NCBI GenBank assembly: GCA_035362115.1
Contig: DAOSDD010000285.1
Coordinates: 1-5,099, forward strand
Source of the DNA: DUMC01 sp035362115
Lineage (GTDB): Bacteria; Bacillota; Clostridia; Acetivibrionales; DUMC01
Direction: 5' to 3'
DNA: 5,099 nucleotides
Shown here piece after piece: positions 4,971 through 5,099 of the stretch. Under the pieces are notes generated by a model that saw only the letters and a program-made list of their open reading frames with translations, did not search any database and was not told the origin of the DNA. The stretch's first letter is position 1, and every line of letters begins with the position of its first letter. The position numbers were made by a program, and so were the translations under genes.

Positions 4971-5099
4971 ATGGATAAGTTTGTTAAATGGCAGGATGCT
5001 AAAGCTTCAATGGCATCTTTAAGCGAAGAAGAGAAACAGGAAATTGACATTATGTCTGATATAATAACTGAGATTATTGAAAGACGGCAAGAACTTGGA
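4971..5099 (+). CDS. Probable XRE-family regulator or antitoxin (partial, 5' end only)
   Basis: ATG 4971 opens a frame of 43 codons to the window edge. An AAGGA (4957-4961) lies nine bases upstream, and a nearer ATG at 4961 stops after five codons. The visible part reads MDKFVKWQDAKASMASLSEE and ends with ITEIIERRQELG. An N-terminal helix with LSEEEKQEI followed by a '..II..R...G' helix is the usual lead-in to the Cro/C1-type HTH of HigA-like antitoxins and XRE regulators (normally continuing LTQ.ELA). The HTH itself is outside the window, so this is inference. No RelE/HigB-type toxin precedes it. It follows the DUF3006 gene by 31 bases in the same direction and may share its transcript. Confidence 0.65.
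   Translation, partial: MDKFVKWQDAKASMASLSEEEKQEIDIMSDIITEIIERRQELG

Overview
The window is AT-rich with strong AGGAGG-type ribosome binding sites. Its proteins resemble families I know mainly from Clostridia (a TIGR04540-like small protein, a DUF6017-type replication initiator, DUF3006). I read it as the replication module of a clostridial plasmid or integrative conjugative element, plus a cargo operon. No mobilisation gene, integrase or partition gene is visible, so plasmid and integrated element cannot be told apart here.

Left arm (1-856, minus strand): a long reading frame runs off the left edge. It is an unrecognised protein, possibly DUF6744-like. Its upstream leader (857-1064) has three consecutive inverted repeats. 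The last of these, at 953-989, is a convincing intrinsic terminator on the minus strand, lying about 100 nt before the start codon, so the gene may be controlled by attenuation.

Central divergent region (about 1099-1281): on the plus strand there is a DnaA-box match, three tandem 11-12 bp repeats (CCATGYTGTAAT type), an extremely AT-rich stretch and a near-consensus sigma-A promoter whose -35 hexamer is embedded in a dyad. This has the layout of an iteron replication origin placed before a rep operon.

Rep operon (1282-2989, plus strand): a small TIGR04540-like protein, best started at a TTG codon, is followed by a 464-residue replication initiator. The initiator has two tandem copies of a winged-helix-like domain, a linker encoded by in-phase 15 bp tandem repeats, and a C-terminal DUF6017-like domain. 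The 15 bp repeats followed by AT-rich 15 bp repeats inside the rep gene are a second candidate origin, as in RepA_N plasmids. A third cluster of iteron-like repeats lies just after the rep stop codon.

Right arm (3180-5099, plus strand): a probable operon of a membrane-anchored ComEC/Rec2-type metallo-beta-lactamase-fold hydrolase with a C-terminal Ada-like zinc-binding tail, a DUF3006 protein, and the first 43 codons of a probable XRE-family regulator or antitoxin that leaves the window. The hydrolase is predicted to act outside the membrane, possibly on DNA. Family names come from recognising sequence patterns, not from a database search.
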